Source: Podila epigama (lineage: Eukaryota > Mortierellomycota > Mortierellomycetes > Mortierellales > Mortierellaceae). From it: 13,282 nt of DNA. Where the stretch lies: assembly GCA_015679605.1 (NCBI GenBank), contig JAAAVE010000807.1:1-13282 (forward strand), written 5' to 3'. Numbering within the stretch: position 1 is the stretch's first letter; every line of letters begins with the position of its first letter. Shown piece by piece: positions 1 through 7,748 of the stretch. The position numbers were made by a program, and so were the translations under genes. The notes beneath the pieces were generated by a model. That model ran no database searches. It worked only from the letters and a program-made list of their open reading frames with translations, and was not told the origin of the DNA.

Positions 1-65
1 TGTGCATCGTTGTTTGACGTTTTGCATCTAGCTTCGTGCCGTGATCGTACCTGACCCATCCTCAG

Positions 66-358
66 CTGGAGCAAGCGTTCAAGTTGTCGCAATGTTCATC
101 AGAGAATGCACAGTCTACAGTTTCCTCCGATACAGGAAAGAGGAAGGTGGGATATGGACTTGATACACTTTTGATGAGGGTGTACTTTTTCTATGTCTCC
201 ATATTTTTTGGGAAGTTAAGTAGTACATGGCGCTTGATGGTACCAAAGAAGATGGTCGTCAAGACTACAAAAGTCAGCGAGACCATCTCTTCCCAGCGGG
301 ATGCAGAGGAACGACAGCAGTGAATGACTCAGACTTTGGCACAAGGGACGAAGCGTGA
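66..358 (+). CDS. possible 3'-terminal exons of an unrecognised gene (partial)
   Basis: Positions 50-65 look like an intron end: a CTGAC branch-like site followed 11 nt later by an AG acceptor. The following frame (66-146) opens Leu-Glu-Gln-Ala-Phe and is polar and Ser/Thr-rich. A weak donor GTGGGA at 147 could join in phase, across a 77-nt intron, to an acceptor TAG at 221-223. The last exon (224-358) then encodes Tyr-Met-Ala-Leu-Asp-Gly-Thr-Lys and continues for 44 codons to a TGA at 356-358. The joined tail would be 71 residues, hydrophilic, with no domain I recognise. It would be convergent with the membrane protein gene whose stop is at 698. The donor is poor, and the first frame also reads on to a stop at 321-323, so this could be non-coding sequence. 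Confidence 0.25.
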
Positions 359-569
359 GATTCAACGACTCAGTCGCGGTCTGAGACAAGTCCACATGGC
401 GGCCTATAGGCACTCTGTTGCACAGTGGCACTCCCCAAAGGTGACACTCTCCATCTGGTAGGCACTCACATAGTGGAAAAACCTCCACACAGTTGCAACT
501 GTTGCTCTCATAACGCCCTACCCAGCAAACAAACAGACGCCATCAAAAAGACTCTCTTGTAATAACCAT

Positions 570-625
570 CAGCCCAACAGCCCAACAGCCCAACAGCCCA
601 ACAGCCCAACAGCCCAACAGCCCAA
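570..625. repeat. tandem octanucleotide repeat, 7 perfect copies
   Basis: The unit CAGCCCAA is repeated seven times without a mismatch from 570 to 625. The 8-bp unit is not a multiple of three, so the array is not a protein repeat. It lies about 70 bp beyond the stop of the membrane protein gene, probably just outside or at the end of its 3' UTR. Perfect copies suggest a young or unstable minisatellite. Confidence 0.95.
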
Positions 626-671
626 CCTTATTCCTATTTAGGTCAAGGGGCAAGTCGAAACTCATTCAACT

Positions 672-683
672 TTTATTTTTATT
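672..683 (-). promoter_or_regulatory. poly(A) signal candidates of the membrane protein gene
   Basis: Two minus-strand AATAAA hexamers occupy 672-677 and 678-683, just after the stop codon of the gene that ends at 698. Their number and position fit a cleavage and polyadenylation signal. Fungal signals are loose, so the exact element is inferred. Confidence 0.5.
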
Positions 684-697
684 CTATTTTCTTTGTA

Positions 698-1468
698 TTA
701 GACGGCGAGAACGTCCTTGACGCTGTAACGGCTGGAGACTGCAGCCTTGTCTTGAAGATACAAATCCTGTTGATTTCTTTCTTTATCAACCAAGCTTTGC
801 TCCCAAGCTCGTTGGTATAACCATAGAGCGCGCATGAAGTTAAAATTGATGCAAAGAACAATAATGATCGCAATAACAAATACCAAGGCAGGTTGATCTA
901 GCGTCTGGATGCTGACTACGATGTCCAGGCACATGGCGGTCAAGCCAATAATAATGTACCCCATCACAAATCCCCTAAATTGCCTTGGGAAGTTTAGGAC
1001 AATGACCAGGAAGCCATACAAGGACCATGAAGCGTGTAGAGAGAAAGAGACGTAACTGCAAAATGCGAGAGCGCCTAGATACGTAAAATGCAAAAGAGTC
1101 AGATCACAATCTCCATCATTTTTCACGAGTTCTTTCGTCAGAGGAGACTAACCATTGAAGCCTTCTATCCAGCCACGGATACCAGAGTATCCATAAAATC
1201 CGACTGTAAGCATGGTGACAAGGATGGATGCTGTGTGAAGGGAAAAACAGCAGCAACAGCAGGGCGATTGGTTCTGAGGTGCGGGTGCCTTCACTACGAC
1301 AGTCTCGGGTGTTCCCGAGATGTTTAACGCCACATGGTTGTGCAATGGGTGGTGCGGAACAGTATTGCGAGAATTAGAAAAGTCTGTTATGGCTGGCGTT
1401 GACGACGGTACGGATGGCGCTGGCGAAGCTCGTGGGCCTGTTGGCGAGGCAATTTGTGGTGTGGACAT
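698..1468 (-). CDS. four-helix integral membrane protein with a Pro/Ser-rich N-terminal tail
   Basis: Two exons, 1468-1153 and 1074-698, join across a 78-nt intron (donor GTTAGT, CTGAC branch-like site, acceptor CTAG) to give 230 residues. The start is the first in-frame ATG. Residues 1-69 form a polar Pro/Ser/Thr-rich tail. Five consecutive cysteines (70-74) sit directly before the first hydrophobic segment and could be palmitoylated. Hydrophobic segments lie at about 76-96, 106-133, 140-160 and 167-190. A charged tail (about 191-230) follows and is probably cytosolic. The Cys cluster, Ser-Leu-His-Thr and four helices recall the layout of LAPTM4/tetraspan-like endomembrane proteins, but this is only a resemblance of layout and I cannot assign a family. 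The leader carries a CACT microsatellite. Subcellular site and function are unknown. Confidence 0.75.
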
Positions 1469-1838
1469 GTGCGAGTGTAAGTGAGTGAGTGTGAGTGAGT
1501 GTGAGTGAGTGTGTGAGTAAGTGAGAGTGCGTGTATTTATGTGGAATAGGGTGAATGGTGAGTGTGTAAGAGAGAGAGAGAATGATCGCGAGAAGAGAGA
1601 AGCACAAGTGAAAAAAAGACATGCAAACAAAAGCCACAAGTCGACTCTTCTCTGTAACACTCAACACTGAAAACTCAAATATCAAAACTCAAAAAAGGCG
1701 ACAAAAAAAAGTTTTAGTTTAGGGAATAAGACACTGAATGTTGTTTGGGTTGAATAATGGCAAAGGTAGAGCAGCCGCGATGTGCACCTGTGAATATAGA
1801 ACAAGTCAAAAAAACAGGGCAACATCCCGCAGACTCTC
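1469..1838. other. 5' leader/promoter of the membrane protein gene and 3' flank of the methyltransferase gene
   Basis: Both neighbouring genes read leftward, so this gap holds the methyltransferase 3' UTR (near 1838) and the promoter and leader of the membrane protein gene (near 1469). It contains a GTGA/GTGT microsatellite at about 1471-1535, a GA run near 1570-1581 and several A-tracts (for example 1704-1711). No clear TATA box or poly(A) hexamer is visible. No coding exon is recognised, although the frame upstream of the 1468 start stays open without an ATG. Confidence 0.5.
1471..1535. repeat. GTGA/GTGT-type microsatellite in a 5' leader
   Basis: Imperfect GTGA units with GT insertions run from about 1471 to 1535 on the plus strand. 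This reads as CACTCA-type repeats on the transcribed minus strand. The array begins only a few bases upstream of the start codon at 1468, so it probably lies in the 5' UTR or core promoter of the membrane protein gene. Confidence 0.85.
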
Positions 1839-4112
1839 TTAGATGTCTGCAAGCAAGTCGCTGTAGTGCTTGAGGCCGCTCTGAAGGATCTGTTTCTCGC
1901 CCTGGACGCAGACACCGCCGTAGAAAAGTGGGCCCGAAAGGTTCGCCTGCAAGAGGGCCTCCAGATCATCCTCAGCAGAGGTCTTGTCTAAAACGTTATA
2001 CGCATCGGCACGGAGACGAATCACGGCCAAGATCACCTCGAGTACGTTCTTGCGGACCTGGCGGGCTGCACCAGAGAGAGGCTCAAGTTCAACCTTTCGA
2101 GTCTCCTCACCATCTTCGTCGACATCTTCCTCGAGCTCGACACCATTCTCCTCAACATCACGGCGGAGGAAAATATCGTTAAAATACTCGGTGGCAACAT
2201 CAACGGACGCCTCAACCTTGTCAAACTGTTCTTGCTCCATGAACAGGATATTGGCCAACATGAGGAGGCGGTCATCGACAATGCCGTCGGCATCCAGGTA
2301 CATGATATCGCGAGGGAAATCTTCCTCGTCATCAGAGTCCTCTTCCTCGTCCTCGTCCTCCTCATCGACTTCAACGACGGCCTCCTTGGCAACACGGGCA
2401 TGATCATGGGCATGCTCGTGATCATGTTCATGATCGTGATCGCAGCAGCCACCCTTATGCTCCTCGTCGTCCGAATCCTCATCATCCGACTCGCCAATGA
2501 AAATGTCCTCGGTATCCAAAAACCACTTGACACGTTCCTCAACAAGGGCAGAGTTGTTCAGGATGCCATCAGCAGCTCGGCGGACCATGTCCAGCTGGAT
2601 GGTAACAGTGTCATCGGGATTACCAATCTCAGCAAATCCATACTTGCTCAAGAAAATCTTGTTAGGGAAAGGGCCGTAGTGGCGAGTGATCTCGTCGCCT
2701 CTCTTAACATCTTCATCCAAAACAATGTCACAAGTGTTCTCAGGATCCTCGTCTTCCCAATCATCATCTTCCTCATCACCAGATTCCTCTTCCTTGGGGG
2801 CCTCGATAGTAGCAGCCTTCTTGGCAGCAGCACGCTTAGCTCGGTTCTCATGAGCGAGCTCAGGAATATCCTCAACATCTTCCTCTTCAGACTCCTCATC
2901 CTCATCCATGTGTTCGCACGAAAGTGCGCCACAGACACCGCAGACTTCTTCATGGGCCAAATGCTCAGAATTAGGTTCGGAGCTATGGTTAAGGCTATGT
3001 GTAGAATAAGGTAGTAGATAACAATGGTCATTAAAAACAACTTTGGGATAAACATGTCACCACCCCCATCGCCCTTCTTGTATGTTGACAGTAAGGGACA
3101 AATATATGTCCTGCAGAGCGCAAGGTCGAAATTTTCTTACAAGTCAACAAAGGGAACAAAGGCCGAATCGTGGTAGTTGTCAACATCGATGGCGCGTGTC
3201 GAGACGTGCGACGTCATGATGCGGAAATCCTCAAACGAAAAGAACTTGGCCTTGATATCGTCAGTAAAGACGTCAGCATGCTTCTTAAGAAAGGCGACAA
3301 CAATGGTATCATAATCGCTGCGCATATCAGTCTAAAGGTGCAAGTGCAAGATCGGGGTCAGCTATGTTGCCAAGGTGCGAGTGCTTGACACTGCATAGAC
3401 ATTGCATCCACTCACACGTCTGATATATCAAGAACACAAAAAGTCAAATCCACCAATCATGCCCTTATTCCTCCATGCCGGACAAGACTATTCTCCCCAC
3501 CTACAAGACAACAGAGATAAAGAGACAAATCTTACCAAGTCTGCTTGAATATCAGCGTATGCCTCACACTTCTTCATCAACTCGCGAGCATCCTCCGGGA
3601 GATCGCTCGCCATCTGAGGAGGACGGGCAGCCAAGAGAGCGAGATAGCCAGACCACAGAGACTCGTCGCCCAAGGACATCTCATACATGGCAGCGAGGGT
3701 GAGCCCAACATAACCCTCAATCTCTTCATCCTCAATTAGATTTGCAATGCCTGTCGATACGGCCGAGAGAACAACGGATTTGGGTACCTGGATCGCTATT
3801 ATGATGATCCGGTGTCACCCACGAAAGAAAGAAGACGAAGAAAGAGTAATTATTTTCGCAATAATACGGAAAACAGTCAGTCAAGACGTTCGTAGCATTG
3901 TGGAATGCAAATAGAATAACGGCCGTGAAAACCGCAAGGCTCGATTGCCAAGTATCAGACAAACACGAACCTTCGTAACCGGCCTCGAGGTTCTTCTTGG
4001 CATAGACACCGAGGCCACGCTTGCCTTCACGGACCTCGATGGCATTCTTGTCCCATTTGATTCCGTTTTCCTCGGCCCATGCCAGGAAGTTAGTCAGAAC
4101 TTGTGCGGTCAT
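1839..4112 (-). CDS. SET-domain protein-lysine methyltransferase (RuBisCO-LSMT / RKM / EFM1 type)
   Basis: Four exons (4112-3971, 3795-3536, 3331-3141, 2994-1839) join in phase to 582 residues. Three donors are GTTCGT, GTAAGA and GTAAGA, each paired with a TAG acceptor. The N-terminal SET strands (about 25-60) include Lys-Arg-Gly-Leu-Gly-Val and Val-Pro-Lys-Ser-Val-Val-Leu-Ser. The AdoMet-binding motif Asn-His-Ser-Ser-Glu-Pro-Asn is at 200-206, assembled across intron 3. The closing motif, with Tyr304, Asn309 and Tyr316-Gly-Phe318, ends the SET fold. A substrate-binding-like C-terminal region follows. Known family members methylate ribosomal proteins or elongation factor 1A with S-adenosylmethionine; I cannot say which substrate applies here. 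Oddities: a Cys cluster (216, 219, 224), long Glu/Asp tracts (about 227-280, 362-430) and a Cys-Cys/His-Asp run (377-397), all inserted around the SET core. Confidence 0.88.
3796..3970 (-). other. intron 1 of the SET-domain gene
   Basis: This 175-nt intron has a donor GTTCGT, less canonical than the others in the window, and an acceptor AATAG. Joining Glu-Ala-Gly-Tyr-Glu of exon 1 to Ile-Gln-Val-Pro-Lys-Ser of exon 2 restores the expected SET N-terminal strand order in the right phase. That protein fit is the main support for this junction. Confidence 0.75.
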
Positions 4113-4659
4113 TGTAGAGATTTAGGTGAAGGATGAACGAATTAAAAAAAGATGATTTGGAGGGCAAGATTTACAAAAAAGCGCCAAAAGTGGAAAGCAA
4201 AAAAAAAAAAAAAAGAGGCAAAATGTAAACAATGGTGAGAGCCCTCTTCTTTTCTTGTCCTTCAACAATTGACACCCCATGCCTCTCTCTCATCAAGGGT
4301 GTGGCAACAATGCCTTTTCAGCTCCGCCACAAGGTCACGCTATGAAGCAATCGCGTTCTTGAAACTGTAGTTCGGCAAGGAATTTTATGTTTTCAGCAGC
4401 CAACAAAGCTACGGTGATGCCGATCCAACTGCCAAGGTTGACCAACCACATTCTTATTGCAAAAGGCCCTCCCTCTCTATCCATCAATTATGAAAGGATT
4501 GATTTTGCCAAGGATGGTCTTAACAATCAGCGTCCGACGAGGGCCAAGCTTCTTTGTCAAACTCACCATCGCGACAAATAGAGGCATCTCCATAGTGGTG
4601 TTGTATATTTGCAAAAGTCAAACTGTCTGTGTCTTTGCCTTGGCGATATAGACAAAACG
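4113..4659. other. intergenic: methyltransferase promoter and SRP68 3' flank
   Basis: Both flanking genes read leftward, so this stretch holds the SRP68 3' UTR (from 4659 downward) and the methyltransferase promoter (just above 4112). A 15-nt A-tract lies near 4200-4214. Poly(dA:dT) tracts of this kind commonly exclude nucleosomes in fungal promoters. Short open frames at 4387-4651 show no coding character or family resemblance. No tRNA or other RNA gene is recognised. Confidence 0.5.
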
Positions 4660-7183
4660 CTATTTACGACCCCAGATTGACCCGAACCAGCCACCAGACA
4701 GCTGACCACCGTTCTGGTTCTGGGACGGTTTGGGGCGACCTGCCTTCTCTGCAATTGCATCATGATTAAATTCCATATGGTTGAAGGCAATATCAAAGAA
4801 AAGCGGCTTAGCAGGGATAGGCTGCAGCGAAGGTGGAAACTCGACCAGGTGTGGCACCGTGGGATTAGCCTTTGAAGTGATTGAAGTAGGATAGGTGTCG
4901 AGGCGCTTGATGAGAGCAGGCTGTCCAAAAAAAAAAAAAAAAAGGTTGGTCAAGGTCCTTTGCAACTCAAGCGACTGAAGATGGAAAAGAAAATTAGTAG
5001 TTTACCTCATCCAAAGACTTTTCATCCAGGCTCATCGAAGACAGCTTATCCTCAATGTTTTCGTCATGTCCAGCCACCAAGTACCAGGCCGCATGGACTT
5101 GGCACTTGCGACCGCGTATTTTGCCTTCCAGCTCAAGCAGTTCCGTTTCTGTCACATTCATCGAATCCTCTACCGGTTGGTTGTTATAAGATTGACCAAG
5201 GTTACTCCTAATCTGAGTGACATAAGCCTGTGCGCGATCAAAGAGGGCAATGGCCTCAACATGGCGTTCCAATTTTGAGTATGCTGTTGCAGTGAAGAAG
5301 CAACGCCACCCCTTGTAGAATGTCAACTTGTTGTCTACTTCTGACGAGAGTAACATGTCCGCAGCCACCCCAGGTAACTCCTGCATTGCAGCAAGATTCT
5401 ATTATCAAAGAATACTGTTGTGTAAATAGTCTGGTGAAAAGCATGTTGCAAATTAAAAACGCACTGCCACCATCATCATCATCATACCTGTACAATGTTG
5501 TCGTAGGCTTTGACCAAGTTCTGATACTGGACATCGTCGTTCTTGTCAGTCGTAGATTCGACACCCTCCAGCTTGTTATAAATCTCCTTTGCCAAGACAA
5601 TATTACGGTCAATGGAATACTTCAGTGTCGAAAAACTGATATATGTGGCAACCATGTTCAGATCGCTTGTTGTTTGCTCTGACTTTGAAGATTTGACCTT
5701 CGCTGCGGCAATCTATTCAGGAAAAAAAGACGCCGTCGTCAGCCAGGTGTACATATATTCACAAATCCTTCTTGACAGACACACTGCTGTAATCGCATCA
5801 ACTTACAGCGTCCTCTTTGAGTGCCTTCTTGACCTGTTTATCAGCCTCAGCGTAAGCCTGGAGGACTCTATCAAATTGGTCCTGGGCGCCTTCGCTCGTG
5901 CCGTGGTTCAGGGATAATTGAGAGGCAGTCTCTTGGGCTGCTAAAATGGCTGTGGCAAGTTTGGCATTCTTCAGAGGCAATACATGTGATCTCCAACTCA
6001 GCGACTGCAAATCCTGCGCCTTTTCCTTGCGAGTCTCGGCAATCAAGTGCTGTTAATTACCGCAAGAATTAAGTCAGTAGACGAGTAGATCAGGTGCCTT
6101 GCAAGTCATATCATTGCATCATTCCTAACTATTTCACATCCTTAATATTAGTACCTCAATTTCTCTCATGAGAACATCTGAAGCAGAGTTCTTGTTGGCA
6201 TCAGTCATCTTGACCAGCTCTTCGACATCAACAACACCATCTTTAGCAAGTCGAAGTCGATATCCACAAAATCGAATATTGGGGTCAATTTCATCTAGAG
6301 CGGCATGGCAAAGAGCCTCCTGATGCGGAGATCCTGCAAGAGATAATTTGTCATAGATGGCACTATTGAAAGAATAGGTGATTAAAGTAGAATGGGTTGA
6401 GTACATGGTTCGAATCGAATGACCCTCTCGCACAAAAATGACATTGATTCCGTTTGTTACCGCGCAGCAGAGAATTTCTCAAGAGCAGGTTGCCATTCTT
6501 GCCCCTCGAAAAGGACGTAAGCCGACATGAGTGCGGCGTATGCCTGCGCGTCGAGTGTGGATCGGACATCCACCTTTCCGGCCTTTGACGAACACAGCTC
6601 CTCCAAGGATTGGGCAAACTTTGCAGCTTTCTTCAAACGCGCCATATAGTGAGACTGCTTACGAGTGTCATCTAACGCCACGGAGAGCGCTTTTATTTCC
6701 ATAGCATATCCCCAAGCGCGTTCCGCCTGGAATAGAATTAAATGAAGGTATCTAAAAGATCAAGTCGGTTAGTTAAACCATCTGCATTACAATAGTGTCG
6801 ACCCCCCCCCTCCTCCTCTCTCTCTCTCTCTCTCACACACACTCACACACACTCTCTCAAAAATAAAAAGGCGTCACATTACTTTTCATCGGTAACTCGC
6901 TCTACAGTAATCGGACGAGAAACAAAAGACTTGTCCTTGCCATGGGTGAAGCCGAGGGTTTTGCGAATGCGATGAAGGCGTTGAGTACAGTGATGTCTAT
7001 ACCGACCGTACTCCTGACGACGAAGACCATAGGCATTTCTCGCCTCATTGGTCAATGACAGAACTTGAAAGAGAAACAAGAGTTAGATGCAGTCATTTGT
7101 CTCCGGGTGTACGTGTTCATTACTAGGCACTCCTGCTACATACTGTCAAGTTGAAATTGTGCTCCTGGTTGGTCAACCTCCAT
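4660..7183 (-). CDS. SRP68: signal recognition particle subunit SRP68
   Basis: Eight coding exons (7183-7144, 7063-6883, 6751-6461, 6362-6155, 6049-5807, 5712-5488, 5398-5006, 4920-4660) join in phase to 613 residues, close to the roughly 600-residue size of the family. SRP68 pairs with SRP72 on the SRP RNA and is part of the cytosolic particle that halts and targets signal-peptide-bearing ribosomes to the ER. The Arg-rich RNA-binding segment with Tyr-Gly-Leu-Arg-Arg and Arg-Lys-Thr-Leu-Gly-Phe lies at 25-52. Ala-Glu-Arg-Ala-Trp near 83 and Gln-Glu-Trp near 160 fit the helical repeat domain. The conserved C-terminal block, with Pro-Pro and Lys-Pro-Leu-Phe-Phe-Asp, spans 556-578, in the region known to contact SRP72. 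A TAG acceptor lies exactly before the start ATG, so a 5' UTR intron (7320-7184) is likely. Confidence 0.95.
6800..6862. repeat. C-run, CT and CA microsatellite inside an SRP68 intron
   Basis: A C-run is followed by CTC units, a CT dinucleotide run and CA-type units. The tract lies wholly inside the 131-nt intron 6882-6752 of the minus-strand SRP68 gene. On the transcript it reads as GT and GA repeats between donor and acceptor, so length changes would not alter the protein but could affect splicing. Confidence 0.85.
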
Positions 7184-7320
7184 CTAGTAATGAAAGATCA
7201 GATCGAGTTAGATGTAATAATCCGAACGCATAGGTGCACATCATAAAACATCCAACTGATGTAAGCTTGGTACGTCAACATGTGGACTCCTCTCCTGATG
7301 CGGCGCCAAAAGGTACATAC
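7184..7320 (-). other. probable 5' UTR intron of SRP68
   Basis: On the minus strand the stretch starts with the canonical fungal donor GTATGT at 7320. It carries a CTAAC branch-like site about 20 nt from its end and finishes with ATTACTAG immediately before the ATG at 7183. The exon upstream (7367-7321) contains an ATG, but its frame does not match SRP68, so the exon is more likely untranslated leader or an upstream ORF. Confidence 0.6.
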
Positions 7321-7440
7321 CTTGTCATCAAAGGTTCAAAGTAACGAGATGATGATGATGTTACCATGATTTTTTTTTTTACTTTTTTTGTCTTTTTTCG
7401 ATCCGCTATATTTAAGGGGCTCAGTGAACCTTCGACACAT

Positions 7441-7560
7441 ATGGCGACGTGCTCCAGTCTACGAGAAAAAAAAAGGTCTCTTCAAAATAATTCAATTTTT
7501 TCCTTCCCAACTTTTCATCATTCAGCGCCTCACACAACTCCTCCGCCCTACAGGCGGTGA
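7441..7560 (+). other. upstream ORF 1 of the V-ATPase a subunit gene
   Basis: An ATG at 7441 opens a 39-codon frame that ends with TGA at 7558-7560. It would lie in the leader only if transcription starts near the TATA-like element at 7407-7415. The peptide has no recognisable features. Any role in translation control is inference. Confidence 0.3.
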
Positions 7561-7592
7561 ATATTTCTCGCTCGAGCCGCTTCCCGGCCAGC

Positions 7593-7748
7593 ATGTCGAC
7601 GACACCCTTGACTCCGCTACCTGCACCTCACCGCACAGAGCCGAATCCACCTCACAAACACACTTCCAGCCAGAGGATGACTTTGACGACACGTTACACT
7701 CCCAGAGGAATATTCCTTATTCTGCCAACAGAACACGTATCACCATGA
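7593..7748 (+). other. upstream ORF 2, stop codon overlapping the V-ATPase start (ATGA)
   Basis: An ATG at 7593 opens a 51-codon, Pro/Thr-rich frame. Its TGA stop (7746-7748) overlaps the main start ATG (7745-7747) by two bases, giving ATGA. The arrangement is seen directly; whether the mRNA includes it is unknown. If it does, ribosomes would have to leak past or re-initiate to make the a subunit. Confidence 0.4.

Larger units (their letters stand above)
359..697. other. intergenic 3' flank with octamer repeat and poly(A) signals
   Basis: This is the 3' flank between the doubtful left-hand gene and the minus-strand membrane protein gene. It contains the seven-copy octamer repeat annotated separately. 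On the minus strand there are two overlapping-spaced AATAAA hexamers at 672-677 and 678-683, 15-26 nt beyond the stop codon at 698. That is the expected place for a polyadenylation signal. I see no coding exon in it. Confidence 0.5.
7184..7744. promoter_or_regulatory. divergent promoter/leader region between SRP68 and the V-ATPase a subunit gene
   Basis: The two start codons face away from each other across 561 bp. The centre (7369-7398) is rich in T-runs broken by single bases, including ten T at 7371-7380, a typical nucleosome-poor stretch. A TATA-like element TATATTTAA lies at 7407-7415 in the plus direction. On the minus side, 7320-7184 has a GTATGT donor, a CTAAC branch-like site and a TAG acceptor, so it is probably an intron in the SRP68 leader. 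On the plus side there are two upstream ORFs (7441-7560 and 7593-7748). Transcription starts cannot be fixed from sequence alone. Confidence 0.6.

Noticed and set aside
570-625. CRISPR-like array
   Set aside because: The units are contiguous 8-mers without spacers, in a eukaryotic genome. It is a simple minisatellite.
1984-2403. Ser-rich 139-codon plus-strand frame
   Set aside because: This is a shadow of the same acidic-coding exon; poly-Ser comes from TCC/TCG complements of Glu and Asp codons.
2232-3014. 260-codon plus-strand open frame with hydrophobic, membrane-like sequence
   Set aside because: It is the antisense of the methyltransferase last exon. Runs of Glu/Asp codons read backwards give Leu/Val/Ile/Phe-rich peptide. 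The minus-strand frame has clear SET-family motifs.
3732-3970. Uninterrupted continuation of methyltransferase exon 1 past 3971
   Set aside because: The read-through sequence is unlike the SET family. Removing 3970-3796 restores the expected Val-Pro-Lys-Ser strand in the correct phase.
4387-4651. Small plus-strand ORFs between SRP68 and the methyltransferase
   Set aside because: Two overlapping frames of similar length, neither with a domain nor with splice context; they fall in a 3' flank and promoter.
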